Origin: Pyrenochaeta sp. MPI-SDFR-AT-0127
Taxonomy: Eukaryota; Ascomycota; Dothideomycetes; Pleosporales; Cucurbitariaceae
Length of the DNA stretch: 64,000 bases
Reading direction: 5' to 3'
Assembly: GCA_020747015.1 (NCBI GenBank)
Contig: JAGTJM010000042.1
Coordinates: 206,617 to 270,616, forward strand
In this document: in pieces, positions 12,298 to 23,422 of the stretch
How the letters are laid out: each line of letters starts with the position of its first letter
How positions within the stretch are numbered: the stretch's first letter is position 1
Notes under the pieces: model-generated
Told to the model about the DNA's origin: nothing
Database searches by the model: none
What the model saw: only the letters and a program-made list of their open reading frames with translations
Made by a program: the position numbers and the translations under genes

Positions 12298-13719
12298 GCG
12301 ATGTGAACATGACCGTAAAAAAGAATGGGTTTTGGAAGGGACTGGGAATCATGTCTATGAACATATCAGTCAAATCACGAACCTCTCTTTCTTTCCCTTT
12401 CCTGTCGATATGTGGTGCGGCAGCAGTAATGACGACGACGACAGCGGTGCTGACAGTCGCGAGCAATGTTTCCAGTATACTTACCATTCATGTTATTTCA
12501 CTTTTACACTTAGCGTTTGTCCATAGATCACAATACCACAATTCACTATACTGTGCTGAAGTGCACATGTTGATACTTGCATAGCATCCCTGTGGTTATT
12601 CGACCTCGCAACTCCACGGCATCTGGACCCTGAGGGACCATCCAGACCGCTTCCATCATCCTGGGATTTCAGTGAACCACACCAAGCAGTCCAAGCGTTC
12701 AGGACAGCTGTCGCCATGAACTCTGTTCTTGCAACCCTGGACCATTGACCACGGAACATTGAACACCCCTGCTCTACCCTCCTCCACTAGGGATATCCCG
12801 CCAATCCGTTCTACCGGCAAACGGCACGTGCTGAAACGCGTCCTATTCCGGCAGCTATAATCCGGACCACCAATATCAAACACACCCAGGGCCCGTCCAC
12901 GACTTCAAACCCTGGAGCAGTTGGCCATGATATTTCTCAGGGGAGGTCTATCTTTGTAGCCTCGTGTGCGGGTTTCCGGAGCTCGTCCGTAGCCGAGCAA
13001 CCAAAACGGTCAAAGGCACACGCGAGTCATAGCCTATATGCCGGGCGCCACAACATATTTTCGAGACAGGGACCGTTCACTGCGCCGCACCTGCAAGCAC
13101 CAGCAGCATCGTGATAACGTGCATACAGACAATCTGGCACCCAGGGTACAAAGTCAATGTTTGTGCATGCCGCGTCATTGTAGCCCTGCACACGCAATGT
13201 GAACATGCAGGTGACAGGAGGTCCTCTGAAACTTACATTTCATGCAGGGATTACGCATGCGATGCAAGCATTTGTGGACGCAGACTATCGTGTATTACCA
13301 CATCTGGACTCTTTTAGCGTTGTCCCTCGACCCTTCGTAGTCTTGTCGAAGGATTTTGGGCGAACAATTGTAACATGTGAACCTGAAAGCGAAATTGGCC
13401 GCGTTAGTGGAGAGGGTGGATGCAGATGGGTTTTGCCGGTTGCCGGGTCACGCGACGGAACGCGATATGCTCTTGTAGATCCCCCTGAAAACATGTCGCA
13501 CATGTTGTGCTGAGTGCTTGGGTGTGGAACTTTACGGACGAAGCGAAATTGCACAGATGCACCAGGAACAAGATGTCGTTTTCAAGCCATTGCGAAGGAG
13601 CAGAGCGTTTTCTGGAGTCCGTCTTTGACGATATCTGTAAGATGCCCCAAGCCTCACTTGAGGCTCTAATAAGACACATCACATTCTTTTGCTCCCAATG
13701 GACGTTCTGGGTGCTCTGT
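12298..13719. other. Intergenic between convergent genes, 1.4 kb
   Basis: The tetraspanin gene and the minus-strand 698-aa gene point towards each other here, so this should hold only 3' UTRs and terminators, yet it is long for that. I see no convincing open frame and no repeat. Confidence 0.5.
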
Positions 13720-16060
13720 CTAGTCAGCCATAGATTTGATTCCAGCATTGTCTTCCTTATCAAAGATCCCATTGCCTCGCAGCGTAGGAGTCCCTGTTCT
13801 TCTTGTCGTTGAGAAAAATTTGTTGACCCTGGACTGCTTGTCCTCATCACCGTCACCAAAGACATTATGAACCTTCTTTCCACCAATTCTGGCAGCATGC
13901 TCAAGGCGCGAGCACAGTCTCTCAATACAATCCTTTGCATCTAGTATCGTGAGGTCTACCACAGCACCTGCCTCGACAATAGAGTTGCCTAAAATTTTAA
14001 CGTGTCGAGCGAGAGCGTCTATTTCTTTGTTGAAGTCTTTCACTTCAGATGAGATCGGGAACGGTGCCATGATGGGAGACGACCCAGCTGGAGAGGCTGT
14101 TGGGCTGACAAGTGGATGGTATGGCACAGGTAATAGTCCCGGACCGACGGCGATGTCAAGCAATGTGAGATGAGCAGCGAGATGAGCGTAGTTTGTACTT
14201 TTATTGATCTGCAAGCTTGGTGACATATCAATGTACTTGTGTACTAGCATAGGAACTTTTAGGTCCGCCAGCGGCACGACAATCGCGGTAGGCTGAAGAA
14301 GTAGTGAGAGAGCCAGGTATCGCTGAAAGTACGCGGTTAGCGGAGATTTAGCTGGCAGCGCGCGGACGAGATTTCTCTGAAGAATGGGATGCTTGACGCG
14401 CAAGAGCAATTGAGGGACGATTTCATTGAGCTGCAAAGCGATTAGTGACTGTGCATCTTCTGTTGCAGGGTGCTACCTACGCCATACGTCAGCCTCTGAC
14501 TATCGTCGAAGTTGCAAAGGATGGCTTCTATAGCATCCTGTACAGTAGCTAGAACATCAGAGTCTACAATGACACGATCGTCTAGACAGGCGTGACAAAG
14601 TAGGTACAACGCATGGCTCCTAGCCTTATTGTGTAGCCTTTGAAGTATTAGACAGTGTCGACAAGAATCCCGGGATCTGAAGGCATACCAGGGCGCGACC
14701 TTTTGTAGCACTTTGGCAATCGATTTCAGCGATGGCGGCAGTGGCGGTCGACTTATTGAGTGGGCGTCAGATGACGGTACAAGCTCTGTATCCGAGCTGA
14801 GAGATTCTACATCAGCTCCCGCCGCTCTGAAAATAGCATTGATTCTATCGCGGTTGAGCAGTGTCCGTATGTGCTCAGGGTGAAACTGGAATGGTCAGAA
14901 GGATGATACATGATGGCCAGCAACGACTTACATCGAGTATCTCGAGATATTTGGAATTCAGGACTTCATCGCGATCAAAGCAGACTATGAGAGCTTAGCC
15001 AACAGGCTTGAGGAGGAAACAATGATGCGTACCCTGATCTAACATCCAAGAGGCAATTTCCTCAGGTAGTTCTTGAACGCGAAATATCTGTTGAGCGAAT
15101 CCAGTCAAGAAGGCTTGATCTCTCAACGTCAAGTCTAAAAATCATTAACAGGTTCCCTAGGGATGTCTGGCAACCACACCTTCAAAGTTCGAAGCCCAAC
15201 GGTGCTTGGGTAGCGTAGCGAAAGGAAATATAGCTTGGATAGGAATAGAGTCAGAGGTATTTCTGAAAAATAGAAAAACGCTGTCGGATTGTGTAACATT
15301 TGTTCTCTGCATAGCAAGCAAAAGTCGATGAGCTTTCTCTGGGTCATTATCGTCAGGCTCAACAGCTTGACCCAATACATCTTCATTGATGGTGAGATTA
15401 GTGGTACTTGGAGCATCCAAGGATTTGTTAAGATCAGCCTTTTGCTCCATGATCTTTCGCTCTATTTCGACGTTCTGTTGGGCTGACTGAACAAGTGCAT
15501 TGAAAGATCGCTTGCCACTTTTCCCTTTCTTCTCCGGCTTGCGCAACGCATCGTCGTCATCTTCTGATGTACGTTTTATTCGTGTAGCTGATGCTGCCGC
15601 TTTGGAGCTCGTTTTGGGCTCTCCCCAATCGAGATCTGGTAGAGAGTCGGTATCGGAATCTGAATTCAGGACAACCTGCTCTCCATTGGAGACAACCCTC
15701 TTGCTTGCGCCTGAATTTGCCGAGTTTTGGGACGGATTTGGAGGCTGTGCCTCGGTGCTTGCTGCTCTGATCATTGTAGGCGCAGTGGTCGCAGTTGACA
15801 GGTCCAAGGCTATGGGCGGGGAAGTACTGGTCGCAATTGGTATTGGGTCGGCCAGCCCTCTGGAAGTACTAGAGCTCACAGGTTGTAACGTCTGTGCACT
15901 GATTGCATCTGCCACTCGACACTTGTGTTAGCCTGAGGCTGCGCTGGGAGATATCTGGAAGTTCGATACCTTTCTGTAGCGGGGTACTTTTGTGCATTTC
16001 CTGCGAGGTCGTTGGCGCAGGAGAAAAGAAATCTCTTATACTCTTCTTTTGCGGCTTCAT
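13720..16060 (-). CDS. Uncharacterised nuclear-type protein with PCNA-box-like N-terminus
   Basis: Six exons (16060-15970, 15914-15180, 15134-15033, 14984-14932, 14885-14481, 14430-13720) join in phase through introns of 45-55 bp to give 698 aa. I do not recognise the family. The extreme N-terminus, KPQKKSIRDFFSP, resembles the PCNA-interacting peptide (two aromatic residues after an aliphatic one) of replication and repair proteins. Residues ~30-240 are disordered and acidic/Ser-rich with a basic KKGKSGKR patch suited to nuclear import. The C-terminal ~450 residues look helical and globular, ending in another basic, disordered tail. One possibility is an Nse5/Nse6-like Smc5/6 partner or another repair factor, but this is a guess from layout only. 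The exon ending at 15180 uses a weak GTGTGG donor, chosen because it alone restores the frame. The start is the ATG at 16060, the first in the PIP-like frame. Confidence 0.72.
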
Positions 16061-17550
16061 TCTTGAAATTGGACTTGCGCAAATCTCCAATGCTGCGCAA
16101 GAACGACAAGTGTACCGGTATATTGAGGGTGAATGTAGAGAGCTCGGCGCGTCTAGACAGGCTGGTGCCGAAATCGACCGCGAATGAGCTTACACGTTGT
16201 CACGTGACGCGATGACAGGCACATCGAGATCTGGCATCATGACTCGGGTGAACTAAAATCGTATCCGTTGACGACATGCAGCGGAATGAGCTGCCGCCGG
16301 CATCCGAGTAAAGGCCTGAGAATTGCATGTTGCGAGGGAAAGAAATGCGTAGCCATCATGAGTGCAATTCAATCAGGTGCACTCGGATCCGGCCTTGCAC
16401 GGCCGGACGCCGAGTGGTGAAGGAAGTTTCAAAAGTTTCGCATTGATCTACACTGTAGCTCCTGTGTCGGGGCCATGTCAGAGGATGCGAGACGTGGGTT
16501 GCCTATGCTGCCAACTCAGGCACAACCATACACAGTGCTGTGCTTGAAGCTTCATATGCGTATTTTGGCCCTGGCAAAGCAAAGGTGTTGGGATGACAGA
16601 CAGGAAATTAGCAACCACACCAAGACAATTACGAGAAATAGATCCCGGCGACAATACGAGCGATGGGAGACTGGAATTCCGTGGAAGGCAAGCTGGCCAC
16701 AGAGACATTCTCCCGCCTGCAACCTTGCATTGATGGGGTCCGCGGCGCAGTCCAGTCAGCGAGGCTTCTAAGCAACAGCATCGCTGTCAGCTAATGGGTG
16801 TCTGACGCCGTGCCTTTCTCAAGTTTCGTCTGACGGGGGCTGTGGGCAGTCTCGGGACAGACTGGTCCTGTGGCACCCCAGAGTTCTTGCGAGGGAGGAC
16901 CGTTGTGAAGAAATACCCAAGGCCACGCGTCGCAGAGCGTGGAGCGCGCATTGAACAATTGACGAGATTGAGATTTGCTGGCCTTGTCTTGTTTCCAGCG
17001 AAGTGGAGCGGACCATCCGGCACGCCTAGATCCTAGCTTCGCGTTGTGTTAACACCGTAGCGGCCGGCCGAGCTGTGCACAGGTGCGTGCGGCTTGATCC
17101 TGTAAGCAACCAGGCCAGCAGAGGTGGACGAAGAAAGCATCCGCACCCGCCGCCGCTGATTCCGCCTTTATTCCCAAGCCATCCGCCTCGACGACCACCG
17201 GCGTCACTCGCACCGCCTGCGCAGCTCGTACAATCTCACCCACTGCGCCTGGTCTTGGTGTTGCAAGACGTCCCTTAATATCCCCATTGGAGAGCGGACC
17301 TGGCCTTTTCCCGTTGCCCCCTTCACAACAACCACCCACACCCTCAACACCATACTCTTCTTTCCGCGCCTCTCTCGGAAACGGCTCTCTTTGCATCGAC
17401 GCATTTGATAACTCTAGCGAACTGGCCTCCTTCGCAGCGTAGAGCCATTCCGGCTCAAGCCGGCGCCTTTGCCCTTCTGCGGCGTCCTCGACCCTCCGCC
17501 TCTGAACGACCGTGTACCTTCCTCCACCCCCCGGCCCCCCACCGCCCACC
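16061..17550. promoter_or_regulatory. Divergent intergenic region upstream of the flippase gene
   Basis: This 1.5 kb lies between the head-to-head 698-aa gene and the flippase gene. The last ~400 bp before the flippase ATG are strongly pyrimidine-rich on the coding strand, as in many well-expressed fungal genes. No other gene or repeat is visible. Confidence 0.5.
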
Positions 17551-20500
17551 ATGGCCAAAACGCTGAAACCGCACGACGAGCCTAGCGAGCCAGAGGTTTC
17601 TGTGCCCGTAAAGCGGATTAGATGGGCGACACACAGGGCGACTGGAGCAAAAGCAGAACATCAGCGCCAGACGCTGAAGGAGCGCTTGCACCGGCGCAAA
17701 GGCTCTGGAGAGAAGCGAGACTCATTAGGCAAGGAGGGTGGCCTACAAGGCGATCAGTCGGCCGACAGCTCAGATGCAGGCAGCGACGAGCAGGAGTCTG
17801 GGCGGAGAATCTACTTCAATGTGCCACTACCACAGTCGGAGCGCGACGACGACGGCCACCCCATTGCACATTACGCGCGCAACAAGATAAGAACGGCCAA
17901 ATACACGCCTCTTAGTTTTGTGCCCAAGAACTTGTGGTTTCAATTCCACAACATCGCGAACGTTTACTTTTTGTTCATTATTATCCTAGGTGTACGTATC
18001 CCCCCCAAGCATTCGAGGCCCAGCTTCCTCGGCACTAACACGTAGCAAATGTAGATTTTCTCCATTTTCGGAGCATCGAACCCTGCTCTCAACGCCGTAC
18101 CTCTCATAGTCATCCTTGTGGTGACGGCGATAAAAGACGCGGTAGAAGATTGGCGGAGAACGGTTCTGGATGTCGAGTTGAACAACGCGCCAGTCCACAG
18201 GCTCGTGGATTTCAACAACGTCAATACGGCCGAAGATACAGTGTCGCTATGGCGACGAATCAAGAAGGCCACAACGGCGAGCATAGTACAGACATGGAGG
18301 CTTGTTAAGCGTTCTACAGTTAAGAAGGGTGTGAAGGGTAAGGACGGCGGTGAGAGGGACATCAGCGGTTCGCGACCCTCGATTGAGACCCGTCGAGCGT
18401 CAGTTGCTTCTCACAGAGAGTCCTACTTCGATAACCAAGGCGGTATCCAAATGACACCGGTTCCGTCACCGCTGCCTGGTCAATCTCCGCGTCATTCCCC
18501 GCCATTGACTAGCGGACCTGGAGAAGACGACCAAATTCGAGGAGCTCACTCGAAAGGCGTTATAAAGCAAAAGTTCTGGGGAAACGTCATTAATCCGTAC
18601 AAAACAGCTCCAGATAAAGCGCGGTTCAAGAAAGACGCCTGGAAAAGTGTGCAGGTGGGCGACTTCGTCCGTTTGTACAATGATGAAGAGATCCCCGCCG
18701 ATGTCATTGTGCTAGCCACATCTTCCGAAGATGGCGCCTGCTACGTTGAAACGAAGAATCTGGACGGCGAGACAAATTTAAAAGTACGAAATGCGCTTCA
18801 CTGTACCCGTGATGTTCGGCACGCTCGACATTGTGAACGCGCTGAGTTTGTCATTGAAAGCGAAGGCGCACACTCGAATCTATACTCGTACAATGCTGTT
18901 ATTCGATGGCAGCAACACAATGCTAAGGATCCTGAGACACCGACATACGAGATGGCTGAGCCTATTTCAATCAACAATCTGCTACTCCGTGGCTGTCAAT
19001 TGCGTAATACCGAATGGGTGCTTGGAGTCGTTGCTTTCACTGGAGAAGAGACGAAGATTATGATCAATTCCGGTATCACACCAAGCAAACGGGCCAGAAT
19101 TTCCAAAGAACTTAACTGGAACGTCATTTACAACTTCATCATCCTAGCGATCATGTGTCTGATCTCTGGAATTGTTCTTGGTGTAACTTGGGCTAGAGAC
19201 GACACCTCCCATTCGTTCTTTGAGTACGGCTCCTATGGCGGCCGTCCTGCAACCGACGGTGTTATTTCTTTCTGGGCTGGTGTCATTCTCTTCCAGAATT
19301 TGGTCCCTATTTCTCTTTATATTACCCTGGAAATCATCCGCACCCTTCAGGCCGTTTTCATCTACAGCGACATACAAATGTATTACGAAAAGCTCGATTA
19401 CCCTTGCACGCCCAAGTCTTGGAACATCTCCGACGACGTTGGCCAAATTGAGTACATTTTTTCGGACAAGACCGGCACACTGACACAAAATGTCATGGAG
19501 TTCAAAAAGTGCACTATCAATGGTGTTCCGTACGGAGAAGCGTACACAGAGGCTCAAGCCGGTATGCAACGGCGACAGGGTGTCAATGTTGAGGTCGAGG
19601 GCGCTCGTGCTCGTGACCAGATTGCCCGGGACCGTGTGCGCATGCTTGAAGGCATCCGAAAAATACATAACAATCCCTACTTATGGGATGATGACTTGAC
19701 CTTTGTTGCTCCAGATTACATTGACGACCTTGCTGGAGAATCTGGAAGGGAGCAAAAGGCTGCCAACGAGGATTTCATGATTGCTTTGGCCCTTTGTCAC
19801 ACTGTTGTAACTGAACGAACTCCTGGGGACCCACCAAAAATTGAGTTCAAGGCTCAGTCTCCAGATGAAGCAGCACTTGTAGCCACCGCTCGTGATGTCG
19901 GTTTTACATTTGTGGGCCGGGAGGATGATCGTCTTGTCATCAATGTTCTGGGAGAAGAGCGCAGGTACCAGGTACTCAACACTCTGGAATTCAACTCAAC
20001 CAGGAAACGAATGAGCGCAATTATCAGGATGCCTGACAACAGAATTGTACTGTTCTGCAAGGGTGCCGACAGTATGATCTACTCCAGGTTGATCCCCAAC
20101 GAGCAACGACAACTACGTGCAACAACTGGTGAACATCTTGAAATGTTTGCAAGAGAAGGACTTCGCACTTTGTGCATCGCTCAAAGGGATATTCCCGTAG
20201 AAGAGTACGAGGAATGGAGTCGGGATTATGACCTGGCTGCCAACGCGGTCGCGGGCCGCGAGGAAAAGCTGGAAGAAGTTTCTGACCGTATCGAAAATCA
20301 CTTGTGGCTGGTCGGCGGTACTGCAATTGAAGATCGACTTCAAGACGGCGTCCCAGAGTCAATTTCTCTCCTCGGACAAGCTGGCATCAAACTATGGGTG
20401 TTGACAGGCGATAAAGTGGAGACAGCCATCAATATCGGGTTTTCTTGCAATCTTCTTGATAACGATATGGACCTCGTCATTCTCAAAGTAACGGACGACA

Positions 20501-22355
20501 ATATTGCATCAGTAGAGGCCCAACTCGACGAGAAGCTGGCAATCTTCGGACTGACGGGTTCTGAGGAAGAGCTGGCCGCCGCTCAAGACGATCACGAACC
20601 ACCTCCGCCGACACATGCCATCATCATCGATGGAGATACTCTTAAATTAGCTCTGGACGACACAGTAAGGAGGAAATTTCTTTTACTTTGCAGGCGATGT
20701 CGATCCGTCCTGTGTTGTAGGGTTAGCCCTAGTCAGAAGGCAGCCGTCGTCAACATGGTGAAGACTGGACTGGACTGTCTCACTCTCGCTATAGGAGACG
20801 GCGCCAATGATGTTGCTATGATTCAGGAAGCACACGTTGGCGTCGGCATTGCTGGTGTTGAGGGCCGAGCGGCTGTCATGTCCTCCGACTACGCAATCGG
20901 TCAATTTCGATTCCTCACTCGTCTTGTCCTTGTCCACGGTCGGTGGTCATACCGCAGACTTGCAGAGACTATTGCAAACTTCTTCTACAAGGTCAGTACA
21001 GCCATGCGATCACCCCTAGCTTGTATTAACAAATGTATAGAATATCGTCTGGACGTTTGCTCTCTTCTGGTATCAGATTTACACAAACTTCGACAGCCAA
21101 TACATCTTCGACTACACTTACATTATCTTCTTTAACCTTGCATTCACCTCACTTCCAGTCATCGTTATGGGTGTCCTAGACCAGGACGTTGATGACAGAG
21201 TATCTCTCGCTGTACCACAGCTTTACCGTCGTGGTATCGAACGAAAGGAGTGGACTCAGCCGAAGTTCTGGTAAGGAAAAGCTTACGAAACACCTGAGCG
21301 AATGCTAACAGTTCTCTAGGGCCTATATGCTCGATGGTGTTTACCAATCTGCTGTTGCGTTCTATTTCTTATTTGAGATATTTGCACCAGCTACTTTTGC
21401 AAGCTCAAGCGGATTAGATCTCGGCGAATATCGACGCATGGGTATTTATGCCGCTACTACAGCTGTTTGCGCTGCCAACATCTACGTCCTGTACAACACG
21501 TATCGATGGGATTGGCTTATAATCCTTATCGTTGTTGTCAGTACCCTCTTGGTTTGGTTCTGGACCGGAGTCTACACATCTTTCACATCGAGTGCCCAGT
21601 TTTACAAGTCCGCTGTTGAAGTGTACGGTAATCTCAACTTCTGGGCGTACATCCTTGTTGCGACGTTTGCCTGTTTGCTCCCACGATTCATTTTCAAGGT
21701 CGTGCAGAAGGTATACTTCCCAATGGATGCAGATATCATCCGCGAGCAAGTGGCGCAGGGCAAGTTCGATTACCTAAAGGAAAACACGTCCTATCTACCG
21801 CCCCCACCTGAGCATATTACCGACTCGAAGATGGCGGAAGCCGATGCCACGAAGTACAAGGCCGCCAATGCCGACGTTGCAGACGAGGACGTAAGGCCCA
21901 TATACCCACCGTCTGTTGCGCCAACCGCTACTACGCACAACCCTAGGAGCCAAAATGGTAGCAACAGCACGGACTATACCTTCCGTCGCTCATTGGAAGG
22001 CCTTCCGCCCGCAACACGCATGTCAACTGACTGCCGTGTCCGACCCTCGTACGACCGTGCCCGTATGTCGATGGATCGTGTGCGTCCTAGTTTTGAAGCC
22101 AGCCATGACTTCACTTCGGCAGCTATGTTGACGCGTATGGAGTCGGCGCATAGCCGGAATAGTTACCATGGTGCCAACCAGAATACTACCCCTCAAGTCA
22201 TGAGTCGATTGCGGAATGCCATTCGACGGGCAACAATAACGCGCGATGATGTGCCGCAAGACTTAAATGCGCCACCGATGCCTGCACCGAGAAGTCCACC
22301 CACAAGTCCACCTAGAAGTCCACCGAAGAGCCCACCCAAACCACACGCCATATGA
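17551..22355 (+). CDS. dnf1: P4-type ATPase, Dnf1/Dnf2-class phospholipid flippase
   Basis: Four exons (17551-17991, 18055-20991, 21041-21270, 21320-22355; introns 63, 49 and 49 bp) give 1547 aa, normal for fungal Dnf1/Dnf2. The ATG at 17551 sits in a strong CCACC context. The catalytic phosphorylation site is DKTGTLT with Asp618; the hinge TGDKVETA and GDGAND (about 1061-1066) are intact. The lumenal and membrane parts match P4-ATPases, including PVHRL after the first transmembrane pair and the VPISLYITLE segment that replaces the ion-binding Glu of cation pumps. From family knowledge it flips phosphatidylcholine or phosphatidylethanolamine, or their lyso forms, to the cytosolic leaflet at the plasma membrane and endosomes, usually with a Cdc50/Lem3 beta subunit not encoded here. 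The N-terminal ~95 residues are basic and disordered; the C-terminal ~180 are Ser/Pro-rich and end in tandem S-P-P repeats. Confidence 0.97.
22290..22337 (+). repeat. Four 12-bp units encoding (R/T/K)-S-P-P at the Dnf1 C-terminus
   Basis: Four consecutive 12-nt units, imperfect at wobble and first positions, encode RSPP, TSPP, RSPP and KSPP six residues before the stop. Each unit is a Ser-Pro site of the kind used by proline-directed kinases and could also bind an SH3 domain. Confidence 0.85.
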
Positions 22356-23422
22356 TCAGAGCAGAAGAGACAATGCTGTCTACCCCTCCTTCTTGACGAC
22401 TTTGTATATAAAAACATTCCCTTTATCGTGTTTCGCATCCGCAGCGACTGGTCATCACTACTACCCTTTCTGGTATTTCATGGAGTTATTTCTGGCGTTT
22501 TGGATATACTTCGCGATCCCCTTTCCTTTTGGTAGCATCACTTCGACCGAGAGACGGCTTGTTTGTGTATTGTGAGAACCAGCAATGATAGACGCTGATG
22601 AGTATGATACTTGCGGATGCTTGTAGATATTTAATGAGTGTGGCTGGCTGTTTGGCTTGCCAAGTTTCTTCAAACTACTTTGACATTCTTCAATGCGTGC
22701 TCTTTGAGTCTTTGAATAGTGAAGCACAACAGGGGAGGCTAATTTGGATGTCTCGGTCCCTACATGTCACATTAGGACAGAGTTGTGAAGAGTTTGGTGA
22801 CCGTCCTATAGTGACTCGAGATCCGTTCTATTCTTTTCAAGAGGATAGAGCCATTAAATTAATATGCACGTCAAACGGATGCATGTTCTTGCATATACAT
22901 TTCCAGTTAGGAGCAATCTGTGATAGAACAGTTGAGTGAGCAATGCAATACAATTGTCAGGATAATTAGAAGAAGAAAAGTAATGGACTTGGCATGGCGA
23001 CAACGCGCAAGTGGGGCGCTAGTGAACCGCGTCGCGTATGCGGAATCTTTGAATGCACTGACGTCCTCCATGTACCCTTCTCTTGCACGACCGGACCGCC
23101 GAAATCTCGCCGTTTTCTCGACGCACCCTCAATCCTCGCCTCAACCGCCTCGGACCCTCGTTTTCGAATATATATTAGTCACAGTCGCCTGCAACATCTT
23201 GCTTTCTTGTCGATCACAAGTGGTTGTGGCCGACACGGAGTAGGCAGAGAGCGAGCTCTCGGGCAGTGTACATAGCGTTGTCTACTATATAGAAAAGTGC
23301 AGCGGAACTCTCGTACTATAGAGGAGTGTTGGAGTAGTGCTATGCCCAACTGTGCTCTATCGTAGCTCGGAGACGGGCTCCTCACCGCTGTCAGTCCTCG
23401 CTAGAATCGAGGGTGATAGACC
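22356..23422. other. Intergenic, 1.1 kb
   Basis: This lies between the tandem flippase and helicase genes. It holds the flippase 3' UTR (AT-rich stretch with repeated TATA/ATAAAA near 22405) and the promoter and leader of the Sen1 gene. No gene or repeat was recognised. Confidence 0.55.
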
